Below, in pieces: positions 1 through 10,429 of a stretch of DNA of 64,000 nt. The stretch is taken from NCBI GenBank assembly GCA_037893225.1, contig JAZGUH010000229.1, positions 682,001 through 746,000 on the forward strand, given 5' to 3'. The notes beneath the pieces are model-generated. The model saw only the letters and a program-made list of their open reading frames with translations. It was not told the DNA's origin and did not search any database. The number at the start of each line of letters is the position of its first letter. Position 1 is the first letter of the stretch. This DNA is from Hippasteria phrygiana (Eukaryota > Echinodermata > Asteroidea > Valvatida > Goniasteridae). The position numbers were made by a program, and so were the translations under genes.

Positions 1-84
1 CCTTTTTGATGGAAGTCGCCCAATACAAGGATAATAGCCACTCTAGGTAAAGGCCTACAAAAGGTGGGGGAGTTGGCCAGCAGT
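1..84 (-). repeat. Interspersed repeat A, truncated copy
   Basis: The segment matches 35690-35915 in the same orientation and 8205-8400 in reverse complement. All three share the core words CCACTCTAGGTAAAGG and GTTGGCCA. It runs off the left edge of the window. The class of element is not recognised, and no coding potential is visible. Confidence 0.6.
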
Positions 85-102
85 GATGCAGTCGAGACCA
101 TC

Positions 103-290
103 ACAAGACCAGGCACAAGACCAGGCACAATACTAGGCACAAGACCAGGCACAAGACCAGGCACAAGACCAGGCACAAGACCAGGCACAAGACCAGGCAC
201 AAGACCAGGCACAAGACCAGGCACAAGACCAGGCACAAGACCAGGCACAAGACCAGGCACAAGACCAGGCACAAGACCAGGCACAACTTC
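103..290. repeat. 12-bp minisatellite (CAAGACCAGGCA)n
   Basis: About 15 head-to-tail copies of a 12-bp unit, almost without variants apart from one early copy (ACAATACTAGGC). Because 12 is divisible by three, every frame stays open, which gives a spurious Thr-Arg-Pro-Gly repeat on plus and leucine-rich frames on minus. The sequences on both sides (GCAGTCGAGACCATCACA on the left; TTGTGATGGTCTC at about 1190) resemble the arms of the hAT-like MITE at 8004-8196. The array therefore probably arose by amplifying a piece inside such an element. Confidence 0.9.
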
Positions 291-297
291 GCACAAG

Positions 298-1058
298 TAG
301 GGGTGTGCATTTACGGGTAGTAAAAGAACCGGGTACCCGATTGAAAAAAATACGGGTACCCGTTAAAGAAACCCAACCCAAAACTTCCAATCACGGAAGT
401 TGTAAAAATGTCTTTCTCTGAGATTTAAAAAGTCTTATTGCAGACAGAAGTCTGAAAAATCTCATGCCTGTTTAGTAAACATGATCACTTCTCCGCCTTT
501 GCGTGTGCCGGCTCGTGCATGCGCCGGCATATTACAAAAGATGGCTATCCGGAAGCTTTATAGAGTACCGAAGTCTGACGTCAGTTGCTGCGACAACTGG
601 CTCCAAACAAATGGAGATTTCGACTGTTCCTTTGTTAACAGCCAGTCATGCAAACACATTGACACAAAATAGCAAAAGTATTCTGGTTCCAAACATTGCA
701 TTGACGTCATCACTTCGGTACTCTATACAGTTGTATTTATAGTGGATGAGGCATGCTATTATGTCTCGTCAAAGCTCTTATCCATGCCCAGACTACAAAA
801 ACCACAACCAGTAAATCCCTTTATTGTCAATTTTCGTGAGTGTCATAAACATGAAATCTGTGCTGGTTTCCCATGTAGTCGTGTTTTAATTTTGAAAATT
901 TCCAACAAATAACATTCAAAACCTTTCCTTTTTTCATTGTCTGGGAAGTTACTATGCGATAATGTAAAGTTGTACGGGTACTCGATTCCATAATCTGGAA
1001 CTGGTTCCTGATATGAACGCTCAGGTATTTGGGTACCCGGTTCCGATGCACACCTCTG
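298..1058. mobile_element. hAT-like non-autonomous element inserted in the minisatellite
   Basis: The ends are inverted: TAGGGGTGTGCAT on the left, and on the right a sequence whose complement reads CAGAGGTGTGCAT. The flanking eight bases are CGCACAAG on the left and TTCACAAG on the right, six of eight identical, as expected for an aged 8-bp hAT target duplication. Remains of the 12-bp minisatellite unit resume just to the right. GGGTACCCG words recur near both ends. No transposase frame is visible. Confidence 0.65.
559..727. mobile_element. Foldback MITE nested inside the 298-1058 element
   Basis: Inverted ends TATAGAGTACCGAAGT and ACTTCGGTACTCTATA are each followed by TGACGTCA-type words. 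Relatives occur at 11213-11332 and as a partial copy near 57150-57255. The two small open frames across it are repeat shadows. Confidence 0.65.
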
Positions 1059-1209
1059 TTCACAAGACCAGCTTGTTACAGGCACAAGTAACAGGCATAA
1101 ACCATGACAAAGGAATGCTTATATTACAGTTCATTTGAATAGCTTGAGACTTGAATTAAGACTGAAGGTCTTGTGATGGTCTTCAGGGTTTTGTGATGGT
1201 CTCAAGTTG

Positions 1210-1500
1210 GGCCACATTATAGGTCAACTTTTCCGAACCAAACTGGCGTCCCCCGAATGGTTTTTGCCAATGATTTTCAGACAAACGGCGCATTTTCAAG
1301 GGATGGTCGCGCACATTATTATGTTTTCTTTTCGAGTGATTTTTTTTTACAACCGTAGCAATTTTATGATGAATGCGTTTGTTTTTTTTAGCCCAGTTTG
1401 GCGCCCTCCCAGGCAGTGTGTCGCTTCAACCTCTTGATTACAGACGACTGCAATGGCCACGGTTTGAAAAAAGACCACCTGGCCGGTTGTCATCTATATG
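1210..1500. repeat. Dispersed repeat C
   Basis: The stretch shares phrases with 42985-43160 (same orientation) and 49235-49400 (reverse complement): 'gattttcagacaaacggcgc', 'aagggatgg', and a cttttccgaacc / ggttcggaaaag pair. Element class is unknown. The overlapping open frames are not conserved between copies, so they are not called as genes. Confidence 0.45.
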
Positions 1501-1552
1501 CGCATTCCTGCGCACACTCAATCCATTGTTTGACTATTGTGTGCATTAGGCT

Positions 1553-2045
1553 TAGGGCTGTCCCAAATATACCGAATATTTGAACATTCGATAGTCAACC
1601 GAATATTCGAAGTATATATGCACGTACATATACGACTCTGCTGGTATTTTAATAGAAAAGTTACCGCGCTTAGCAGTGTCAAATGCTGTAATTTTGTCGA
1701 CGGTTACTTTTTATGGACAGAGGTTTATTGTTCCTGTCTGGTTGAAACCCTTATTAAGAAAATTACTGCAAAAATGCAGGCTGGAGTTCAATCATGACAT
1801 TATACAAACCCGTAATGATCAGGCGCATGCAAAAAAAAATGTCGATCGGGCGGTCCATAATATCTATCGCCGCAAGTAAAACACCGGCGTGCTTTGCGTG
1901 CGACGTTTTTACCAGCACTGATGCAGTTGCAGCTGAGGCGTGAAAAACTTGATTGGCGCGTATGGAATATTCAAATATTCGAATATTCGGTCAAACCCAG
2001 TTTCGTATAATCGAATACTAAATTATTTGAAAATGGACAGCCCTA
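1553..2045. mobile_element. hAT MITE with perfect 8-bp target duplication
   Basis: The terminal inverted repeat is TAGGGCTGTCC at both ends. It is flanked by an exact 8-bp duplication, ATTAGGCT (1545-1552 and 2046-2053). Internal arms are rich in CGAATATTCG-like words. The length is 493 bp, with no transposase. A related end occurs at 58920. The exact duplication makes the boundary call strong and implies a fairly recent insertion. Confidence 0.88.
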
Positions 2046-2051
2046 ATTAGG

Positions 2052-2445
2052 CTTGGCCTGGCCGGTCGAGCCTGGCCGGTCGAGCCTGGCCGGTCAAGCC
2101 TGGCCGGTCGAGCCTGGCCGGTCGAGCCTGGCCGGTCGAGCCTGGCCGGTCGAGCCTGGCCGGTCGAGCCTGGCCGGTCGAGCCTGGCCGGTCGAGCCTG
2201 GCCGGTCGAGCCTGGCCGGTCGAGCCTGGCCGGTCGAGCCTGGCCGGTCGAGCCTGGCCGGTCGAGCCTGGCCGGTCGAGCCTGGCCGGTCGAGCCTGGC
2301 CGGTCGAGCCTGGCCGGTCGAGCCTGGCCGGTCGAGCCTGGCCGGTCGAGCCTGGCCGGTCGAGCCTGGCCGGTCGAGCCTGGCCGGTCGAGCCTGGCCG
2401 GTTGAGCCTGGCCGGTCGAGCCTGGCCGGTCGAGCCTGGCTTGGT
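2052..2445. repeat. 14-bp GC-rich minisatellite (GCCTGGCCGGTCGA)n
   Basis: About 28 nearly identical head-to-tail copies. The unit holds the palindrome GGCCGGTC/GACCGGCC-type core and CpG steps. The array starts within a few bases of the right-hand target duplication of the hAT MITE. A 14-bp unit gives a 42-base translation cycle, so open frames span it on both strands; these are artefacts. Related words (GGCCAGGC) occur downstream to about 2950. Confidence 0.92.
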
Positions 2446-2459
2446 GTCCCAGCATGCCA

Positions 2460-3100
2460 TTAATAAAAGCCGGCCAGAAAGGGATAAACCTGATTGAAAG
2501 CAACAGAAAATATTTGTTTTGATTTACCTTTTATGTAGTACTCAATGCAACAACATTACTAACGTTTGTCTAGCAGTACGTACTTACATATGAGTGTTTA
2601 GCGTACATTGCAATATCAAGAGATCTTAACTAGGTATATCTAAAAAAAATTCATAAACACTGTAGAAAAAAAAGTAGCTATTTTAAAAAGTAACGTTTAC
2701 ATGTAACATGTATTTTGTGCGGGTTCGCTTTTGTTTGTGTATTTTAAAGTTAGCATGACTTTGTAGCAAAACATTTCACTGTAAGGGAGCACCGCCTAAC
2801 CCATGGTTGGGCCAGGCCGTTGAAAAGCCTGGCCAAGCCCCGGCCTTCTGGCTTTTAGTCTTGCTATTGTGATCCACAAATCACCTAAAAATGGACCATT
2901 TACTCATCGATAAAGCCGGCTCTGCTGGGCTAGGCCGGGCTGTGGCCCCTCCCACACTAATCTGTAGTGATTGCTTTTGTTGTCATTCCATTCATGGGCC
3001 GGAGATCAAGTCTGGGTGAACAATGGGAGCTGGCTGGACTCCAGCATTAGTGGGCAGTTTATTGTGTACAACCATTGGATTATAGAAGCCTGGTCGATTT
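2460..3100. other. No gene seen
   Basis: AT-rich single-copy-looking DNA. A few scattered GGCCAGGCC and AAGCCTGGCC words at 2790-2950 may be decayed outliers of the 14-bp minisatellite. No long frame, RNA gene or clear repeat boundary is visible. Confidence 0.4.
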
Positions 3101-3300
3101 GAATAACCTGATTTGATTGATTGATGGATTCAGTTGAAGTAGTTGATTGGTTTAAGTGGACAGATTGATCGATTGATCTTATCAGTTGTTCATTTGATCG
3201 ATTGATTGATAATCCATTTGATTGATCAATTTATAAATTAATGGATCAATAATTGACTGATCAATTGATCGATAAATCGTTGATGATCAATGAATTTGTG
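3100..3300. repeat. Degenerate (GATTGATCAATT)-type simple repeat
   Basis: A run of overlapping GATTGATT, TTGATCGA and TGATCAATTG words, irregular in spacing. It looks like a decayed tetranucleotide (ATTG/GATT) tract. No coding sequence. Confidence 0.7.
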
Positions 3301-3639
3301 AGTGATCAGTTGATATATTGTCACAGTAAACTCTACGTTTGCGGTTAAGTTTTATAAAATAGGTTTTCAATTCGTTTTTTAATAAGTATGTATCCAAAGA
3401 AGTATCTAAAATTTTGAGAAATTGTTGAGACCCAGTTTGGTAATGGGTCGGCCCCCCCATGGATAATGGGTAATTTAGCCAATACTCAAAGTTTCCATCC
3501 ATTTTAAGAATTTGTCTCTTCCCCCACCGACATTCCATATTATATTTTTGACGTATGCTAAGTTTCAAAGCAGAATACTTATAGTGTAGAGAAACGACTT
3601 ACAAAATAATTCCATCCCGTTTTCTAAAAAACCTTGATA

Positions 3640-4020
3640 TATTACATTTTTTTTGGCTTGAGAATTATTAGGTAGTAAACAACATTTGCAGACATCAAAA
3701 AACCAAACTACCGAATTATTATGAAATACCTTCATTGACTGTACATGTAAAGTTAATAGTAGTCTGAAGCATCCTGTGAAATCATGGCACCTGGTGTGCT
3801 GTCATTTTTAAGAAAAGTGGAATTTCTGTATCAATTTCCAGCGATGGTCGGCCGACAATCGTTGGAAATAGTCTAGTTCCCTGACCTGATAATAACCTGA
3901 CGTCTATAAATTGCTCCGTTTTGTCTGAAGTAGGGTCAGGGAACCAGATACATTTTCTCTGTTTTCCCAGCATCAATGCGCACCAAACTTTAGACAAGTC
4001 ACTGTTGCTATAAAATACTA
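3640..4020. repeat. Interspersed repeat B, copy 1
   Basis: The segment shares ordered blocks with about 36190-36850, 44170-44700, 56640-56815, 59150-59780 and 60590-60740. The blocks include CATCAAAAAACCAAACTACC, GGCACCTGGTGTGCTGTCAT, GCGATGGTCGGCCGAC and TAGGGTCAGGGAACCAGA. It is a multi-copy element of roughly 0.7 kb, probably a DNA-transposon derivative. Termini are not resolved. Confidence 0.6.
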
Positions 4021-5060
4021 AACCCCCAAATCGATTTATTTCTGAAAATTACAGCAAAAGCAAATGTTGTATACTACCTTTAAAGGCCACTTTTAAGCCC
4101 CAAGTGGTTGGACACCTCGCTTATGGCGGCGTATGCTGGATGGAGTGGGGCATACAATGAATACCTTGGTGGAAGTTACATGTACATGTATTGTGGGCGT
4201 ATCGCTTTGTAGCTTTTTTCATTGTGTGCGTGAGTTTGTATATGCCGGCAATCGTGGACCTAGGACAAAAGAATTCGAGCGTAGACAAAGGGGTCCACGT
4301 TTAACCTAACGTCCACGATTGAAAATCGTGTACAAAACCAATGGGAGGCCTTCCGAAAAAGTTAGAGTATAAACAAAAGAGGAACAATGGGAGGTCCACG
4401 ATTGCACCCGTTTACATGACTGTGTGCGTGTGTGTGTGTACCGTACAATGTATATTGGGAGGGGGTGTGCAAGTTTGCTTTATATTATACATCTATATGT
4501 GCTTGTATATACAGTGTTTTAAACCGTGGCAAAGTTTTAAGAATTAAAACCGTACCTGTTTGTTTTAACAATTATTGTCATGATGACTCTAAAATTGGAT
4601 CTTGCGTCTTGAACCGCTCATGTACCCGTAGCTGGCCACGCTACATAGACGACTCGCATTTGGGCAACATTCTGTTGTGGGGTACTCGCACAATGAGAGC
4701 AGTGGTACCCCACAAGTCGGTCTTTGTGAAACAGTGCCCCACAAGAGAAATTCTATAGATTAGGGACAATGGAATCACAATGTAAGTACCCCACAAACCA
4801 ATAGTGTGAGTTTGTGTTGTCACCACCGTGGACGTCGCCACGAAGTGCAGAAAAGCTCGGTGGGAGAAACTTCCGCCACACGAACGACTGAAGTTCGTAA
4901 AGTTTAAAATCTGCGGTTTGGACGACACTGTGTCTCCAGAATGTTTGGTTGTCGGAAAGCCGAGGTCTTCAATGACACGTAAATCCAGGATTTTGTTTAA
5001 GAGCAAAATATTAGCGAGTTCAATATTCAGAAAGGAAAACTTCACTTGGTGAAAGAAAAT
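4020..5060. other. Repeat-bearing stretch without a supported gene
   Basis: Contains GTCCACGATTG words repeated at 4246-4410 and GTACCCCACAA words at 4680-4800 that recur at about 54330-54490. A frame of 146 codons on minus (4641-5081) and one of 74 codons on plus overlap these repeats. Neither has a recognisable domain, so neither is called. Confidence 0.35.
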
Positions 5061-6745
5061 GACAGCAAACGCTGTATTCACGTTTTCACGAAGCTACGCG
5101 TCCCGTGTCGGCCTACATGTCACAAATGGAATTAGCATTACTTCGTGAAAACGCCACGATGCTGTCCTAGACTATACGTAACTCTTGGCGTCACTTCGGG
5201 AAAACTCAAATACTCTTCCCGATGAGTGTATTACTTCACATCGTGAAACGCGCTTTCCGGTTTGACGTATTTGGTTTTTACAAAAATTAATAAATGTTCA
5301 TAATTTAAATTGTGGGCAAAACTAATCAATTCCGGCAATCGTAACTTTGTGAGGTGATATACATGTATTATGTTAAATTACTCACCGATCGCCGATCATT
5401 AACGCATACAACGCAACGCAATGCAACGCAACCCAACGCAATGCACTTTAAATCGGGAAAACGTCGATTGTGGTTGGACACTAGGAATAAATTTAACACT
5501 TATTGCTCACTAATAATAAACAATTTGAAATTTTATTTCCTCGGTCGAAAAGCATGGCTTAGTGGGGGAGAGGGGTGGACAATGATGTGTTGAGTGTCGG
5601 ATATTTACGACCCCCACGCAACCCCCACCCCAATTTACCGGGTCAAGTATGGAGCTTCCGGCTAATTGACCTATCGCGGTCGAATCGCGTCAACGCAGCT
5701 TGTGAATTATTGTCCAATCACATCAATTATAATTCCACGTGGAACGCGCAAAATCTTAGACAAACACAAATTACCATAAACAAATTCCATAGGGTTGTCT
5801 AAGGGGCGTGGTTAACTCGTAAACGGCGATAGGTCAATTTCTGCACACGCCCCTGTTGAATAGCGCCCTCTAGCCCTGCCCGTTGTCCAATGCAAACAAC
5901 CAACCGACTGCAACTTGGACTTTGGCCGATTTACAACGAACAGCCAAGGCGTCTGTCGTCCATTTTGTTGCGGTTCTGATCGAGAACCGACCGTTTTATA
6001 TTCCGTTTTGAAGCATGTAAAATCGGAATTGGGTGTTCTTTCTACAAACAAAGGTAAGAACGATATCTACTGCACGATTGTGGAATTTTTTTTCCTTATA
6101 GTTTTCGAATGATAAATTGAGTAAGGTAATTTTGGTGTAGGCTGTTTTGCCCGCATCGTCAACTTCGAATAATCCCAATTTTATTATCATAATCGGACAC
6201 CGAGAAACCATTAATTTGTTATGGGACTTTATTTTTATTATTTGCATAATACGTATAGTATAATAAAAATTAATAAAATCAGATAAATTTGCTATATTTC
6301 GTTTAGTATAATTTGACAGTTTAGGCCTACAATATTTCACTCTATAGTTGTTGATAAATTAGGTAATAAAGATAATGTAGATGTTATACTTCCATACGAT
6401 GTAGAAGTGACAACTATTAATGTAACCAATATTTTTCCAAACGACTTATAGAAGATTAAGACAACAATGCCGATGAACGTAAGACAAAAATGCACTGGCT
6501 ACCGCATGGACGTTTTTCAAAGCTTTGCGCAATTCATATCCGAGTTAAGAGGTCCTCTTAATTTGTTTCTGTCCGAATTTTGTTTCGCCAACGATAAAAT
6601 CTTTGATCTGATTTGTGCACTGGCGAATGCAAACCATGAGCAGCTGACCAATAGAGAGTGACTGATGATGGAAAACAACAGTTAAATGTGAATGAACTGC
6701 AGAAACATGGCTATTACTGCAGCGGCGGCGATTTCTCGTCAAGGT
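5060..6745. other. No supported gene; possible inverted GTTTTCACGAAG motif pair
   Basis: Words ACGTTTTCACGAAG (5080) and CTTCGTGAAAACG (5141) face each other, suggesting a small decayed foldback element. A good plus-strand splice-donor context (AAAGGTAAGAA) lies near 6052, but nothing ties it to an exon. The remainder is AT-rich and shows no clear gene. Confidence 0.3.
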
Positions 6746-6750
6746 GGAGA

Positions 6751-6766
6751 GGGGGGGGGGGGGGGG
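6751..6766. repeat. G16 homopolymer run
   Basis: Sixteen consecutive G on plus. A C16 run follows at 6961-6976. Such runs recur across the window (see the finding on G tracts). Confidence 0.95.
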
Positions 6767-6960
6767 AGGAAAAAGCACACAACCAATAACCCGGTGTCTC
6801 TTGTGTATCCTGTGAAATTTTTGAAACTGTGTGCTGGTCTTTGTGTATTCTGGTGCATGTAAAAAGCCAATGACCCATAAAATGTATATTATAAGGGGAA
6901 ATTATTGGGCGGGCACTGCCATAGCCGTCCCCTCCCCAAAAATATTGGGGGCGTGTCCTC

Positions 6961-6976
6961 CCCCCCCCCCCCCCCC
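6961..6976. repeat. C16 homopolymer run
   Basis: Sixteen consecutive C on plus. An open frame of 194 codons crosses it, but its product has no recognisable domain and it enters a retrotransposon scrap, so it is not annotated as a gene. Confidence 0.95.
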
Positions 6977-7179
6977 AGGATTGCCGCCCATGCTACATTG
7001 GAATGTTCCTTGTCAAAGACCCCGCAAGGTTTTCATTCACCGAATTGATCTTCGATACGAAACAGAAACATTGTGGGGTTATTCGGTGGCACAACGTAGC
7101 CAGGGGTGGGAATTCGGAGTGCACAGATTTTACAGGAGACGCCAGAAAGCAATCTCTGTTTCGTTAGACATAAATATTA

Positions 7180-7565
7180 GTTGCGTTCAAGTTATAAGTT
7201 ACATCCTTGGACCTTACAATCACTCTCTCACCGGAGATCTGTTGCTACTCTTAGTCTGTTCTACAGATATTTTCATGGTAAATGTTCCACCGGCTTGTCC
7301 AGCTTGGTTCCTCCAGTTAAGGTGTTTGAGCGTGAAACTTGTCTTTCTGCCTGTTCCTGCTAATATACTTTTCCTACCAATATACTCTAGCTGTTTTGAT
7401 GTACTTTTGATGTAGAACGAACAGCGATGCCAATATAGCTTTTTCCCTCGTTCTGTATCTCTACAGAATTCTTTGCCTGGTGCATGTTTCCCTTCATCTT
7501 ACGATCTTTCCTGCATCAAGAGGAATATTAATTCCTACCTCTTGTATCTCTGATTCATTTTCTTT
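7180..7565 (+). pseudogene. Non-LTR retrotransposon, broken 3' end of ORF2
   Basis: One frame encodes a stretch with the motif SLSHRRSVATLSLFYRYFHG, also encoded on minus at 45640-45945. It matches the C-terminal region after the reverse transcriptase in CR1/Jockey-type LINE proteins. A later part, in another frame, resembles the usual '.SLWNSLP' end and has a close copy at 15585-15735. Stops and frameshifts interrupt it, so it is dead. Family assignment rests on motif memory only. Confidence 0.6.
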
Positions 7566-8003
7566 TTTCTAGCTCCGTAAATCGGATGGCTTTTAGTCTT
7601 GTTCGGGGCAAACGTGCCTAAAATAATAACAACCCTGGGTTCGAGTTCCGCTATAGAGCCAACATGTGAATTGGGTTCTCTGTCCCTTCCCGATTCAAAT
7701 TTTTCCCCAGAATATCGCTCTGTTGTTTTTCCTCCCACCTCCAAAATTGAACACTTCTTTCAGAATTGACATAAATTGGCCTATTGTAAAATTGGATAAT
7801 GACTGAAATTGGGATTCTGATATTAGAACAAACAAATGCAAAATATCCATGATTTATTTTTTCAGGCCCCACGCAAGAGTTTTCCTGCCACCTTTATCCA
7901 GAAACGCTAGAATCATTAAACATTTCATTTATGACTTTAAAGGGGGTGGGGGACAGTGAGTCGGTCTCACCAACGGTGGAAGTTACCCAGCCTGGGTATA
8001 TAG

Positions 8004-8196
8004 CAGAGATGTAGTCGAGTCCATCACAAGTCCCTGCAAGCCTCTCCAGTCCTAATCCCAATCACATAAGCTTTGACAAAGCCATTCCTTTGTCATTGTT
8101 CACCCAGTTACTTGTGACTGGCTTTGTGAAAGGACTTCTGACTGGGCTTGTGGAAGTACTTGTGAAAGGACTTGCAGGGACTCGACTCCAACTCTG
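8004..8196. mobile_element. hAT MITE (CAGAG..CTCTG family) with exact 8-bp duplication
   Basis: Terminal repeats CAGAGATGTAGTCGAGTCC and its counterpart GGACTCGACTCCAACTCTG bound 193 bp. The flanks are an exact duplication GTATATAG (7996-8003, 8197-8204). Internal words CACAAGTCC and GACTTGCAGGGAC repeat. Sister copies: 36299-36522, 41424-41658 and 59238-59448. Confidence 0.88.
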
Positions 8197-8204
8197 GTAT
8201 ATAG

Positions 8205-8400
8205 GTCTGAAAATTGGGGTAATTTCTTTTGTATATCTATTGAAGGTTTTACCTCTATTTTAGATCTTGACCCAGGAAAACCGTAAGGGTGGTAGGGCTG
8301 GCAGCTTAAAATGTGGCCAACCCCACCACCTCTGTTGTAGCCCTTTACCTAGAGTGGCTTTTGAACCTTGTATTGTGGGTGAATTCCATATAAAAAAAGA
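8205..8400 (+). repeat. Interspersed repeat A, copy 2
   Basis: Reverse-complement relative of 35690-35915, sharing GACCCAGGAAAACCGTAAGG and GTGGCCAACCCCACCA with that copy. The hAT MITE at 8004-8196 is inserted beside or within its left part. Confidence 0.6.
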
Positions 8401-9005
8401 AATTTCACTGGACTGTTAAATGTTCATTCTCTACAGGTTTGTGCACAAGGCCGACACAGTGCGTGTATCCCCAAACGACTTGAACAAATAATATTCCGGC
8501 TAAAGTTGAAGACATTCAGATCGAATTCATCATAGTACGCCAGTTAATTATTAACCAAGTTATAATATTAATGGTTATAGATTGTGTATAGTTGAACGTG
8601 TGCCAAGCATTGGTACGAGTTTGTACCATACGCAAGTCAACAATCATGGTCACCCACCCAGGGATCCTCTCAAAAGTTTGACTTCAGGAACTTCGGCGCC
8701 TCCATGTTAAAAACTTACCTTGCGTCATTCAGTTTGATAATTATGTCGTGTGATGTTTTATCTTTCATTTTGTGAAAAGGTCAACATTGTGCTATTGTTT
8801 GTGTTATTTGGGATTTTAAAAATGAAACACTTCGTTGTTTTAATATTTATTTGGACTTATTTAGTGATTTTATTTTGGACTTTTAAAATCGGGATTGTTA
8901 TTATTAGGCCAAGTAAAAAGAAATGTTTAGCTTCCGGGCTTTTTAAAGAACGGAAGAAGGAGGGGGTTGTTTATTTTTTGTTTTATTTGCAAGATGGCCG
9001 CCATT
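8400..9005. other. No gene seen
   Basis: AT-rich. A small 87-codon frame at 8750-9013 is hydrophobic-rich but low in complexity and ends in a repeat (GATGGCCGCCATTCTTTTTA). Nothing supports expression. Confidence 0.35.
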
Positions 9006-9320
9006 CTTTTTAAAATTTCCCACAACCACAGTTTCTTTTAACTGTTCAAAGACACAAACATAAAAGAGACATGTTGGATAAGAGAATTGAACATGTTTAC
9101 AGTGGTTTTAATAGTTCCATCGGATCCATCGGAAAAATAACACACTTGCGAGTCGGAACTTCTGAAAGTTCCGACTCGCAAGTATTATATTTTTCCGATG
9201 GATCGGTTGACATTTTTGGTTTTCATTTGTCACCTTATTTTCCACTGGAAAAAAACAAACAAACAGAGGCGGGCCCAGAAAAGGGAAGCGGGCGGGGACG
9301 CTAAACATGTTTGTTTATAC
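9005..9320. repeat. Interspersed repeat D with an extra palindrome
   Basis: Reverse-complement copy of 54600-54890 (shared: GTTTACAGTGGTTTTAATAG, CCATCGGAAAA, AAACATGTTT). A partial relative lies near 35640. Inside it, 9123-9204 forms a long hairpin: outer arms GATCCATCGGAAAAAT, inner 18-bp arms ACTTGCGAGTCGGAACTT, and a 4-base loop CTGA. The inner block is missing from the 54600-54890 copy. Confidence 0.7.
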
Positions 9321-9362
9321 TTCGCCTTATAATTATTTGTTCGTTTTTCTATTTATATAATA

Positions 9363-9540
9363 CAGTCGGACACCTTTATAACAAGGTCCTTGGGACTTTA
9401 CAATTTACCTTGTTATAACAGCTACCTTGTATTATCAGTAATGGAAAACAAAGAAAAAAACAAAGACTCAGGACCTATTTGTGTCCTTGTTATAAGCAGT
9501 ATGTTGTATTAACAGTGCTCTTATTATCAGGGTTCGACTG
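9363..9540. mobile_element. Pogo/Tigger-like MITE with TA duplication
   Basis: The sequence begins TA-CAGTCGGACACC and ends with the complement of CAGTCGAACCC, followed by TA. Words TTATAACAAGG and CCTTGTTATAA repeat in opposite orientation inside. This terminal pattern is typical of Tc1/mariner-pogo elements. It is 178 bp, non-coding. Confidence 0.72.
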
Positions 9541-9737
9541 TAATATACTATAAAGTAAATATTATTGTTATTACTGTAACATAATTCCAAGCACAGACGT
9601 TGGTTTAAATACAAACAGGATAAATATTCTAAATTCGTTCTGGTAATGAAATTAGTTGGGAATCACAAGTATCGGATTGCTGCTATACTATAGCCTGAAG
9701 AAACCTGTCGGTTTAAGACAAAGAAAGTGTTCAGTTT

Positions 9738-9866
9738 TTAGAAGTGGAAGGAAAACCCCAGAATGATATTCTGGGGAAAACCCACGGAATCAGGCAGGGA
9801 CTGAAAACCCAATCCACATGGTGGGATTCGAACCCGGGTCACTGCGGTGGAAGGTAGTACCACTAT
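9738..9866 (-). repeat. tRNA-derived SINE fragment
   Basis: On minus the sequence has a box-B-like GGGTTCGAATCCCACC preceded by a tRNA-like stem region. On plus it reads GGTGGGATTCGAACCCGGG. The tail continues as GGGGAAAACCCACGGAATC. It is interpreted as a SINE, not a functional tRNA gene, because the acceptor and anticodon arms cannot be paired convincingly. Confidence 0.5.
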
Positions 9867-9867
9867 A

Positions 9868-10266
9868 CAGGGTGGTCCACAAAAAGAAACGGAACGGTAT
9901 ACTTCCGCTACCTTTAGAGTCAAACCATCTGTACCGATGGATGGATAATCTTTCTAGAAGAAAAATGATACTAAGACCTCCCGATTCGGTCCAGTAGTGT
10001 TTGCTCCAGAGCCAATTTTGTGAAGCAAGGTCGGGTCACTTGGCCATTTGTTCCATGCAGAAAAGAGGATGATGATAGCATCTCGGGACCAACTGACCCC
10101 CGACTTTGCTTCACAAAATAGGCTCTGCAGCAAAAACTACTGGACCGAATCGGGAGGTCTTAGTATCATTTTTCTTCTAGAAAGATTCTCCATCCATCGG
10201 TACAGGTGGTTGGACTCTCAAGGTAGCAGAAGTATGCCGTTCCGTTTTTTTTTTTGGACCACCCTG
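9868..10266. mobile_element. Mariner-like foldback element with TA duplication
   Basis: The termini are CAGGGTGGTCCA and its exact complement, flanked by TA on both sides. Nearly the whole 399 bp folds back on itself (for example AACGGAACGG and CCGTTCCGTT, and ACTACTGGACCGAATCGGGA with its complement). The right end lies about 160 bp upstream of the start codon of the first Ly6 gene. The 77-codon frame inside it is not a gene. Confidence 0.82.
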
Positions 10267-10429
10267 TATAGGCCAACCTGATAAATTTTTGTTCATCCCG
10301 CATTTAGTATTTAATTTAGCTTTCTCTTCAAGAATTTTCATTTTTAGATTTTGGTCGACCTTTTTCTTTTACAGCACTTTTTGAACATTTTGATTTTTTT
10401 CCCAAGAACAGATTTCGCCTGCAGACAAC

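Noticed and set aside
64..390. Thr-Arg-Pro-Gly and Leu-Cys-Leu-Val repeat frames
   Set aside because: Products of the 12-bp minisatellite; period divisible by three keeps all frames open.
2018..2503. Long open frames on both strands (up to 161 codons) with a Gly-Gln-Ala-Arg-Pro-type repeat
   Set aside because: They are forced by a 14-bp minisatellite whose unit has no stop in any frame; there is no domain and no splice or start support.
4641..5081. 146-codon minus frame as a gene
   Set aside because: Overlaps GTACCCCAC repeats, no domain recognised, and an opposing frame is equally open; evidence is insufficient.
6831..7415. 194-codon frame as a gene
   Set aside because: It runs through a C16 run and into a LINE scrap in a different frame; composition is not protein-like throughout.
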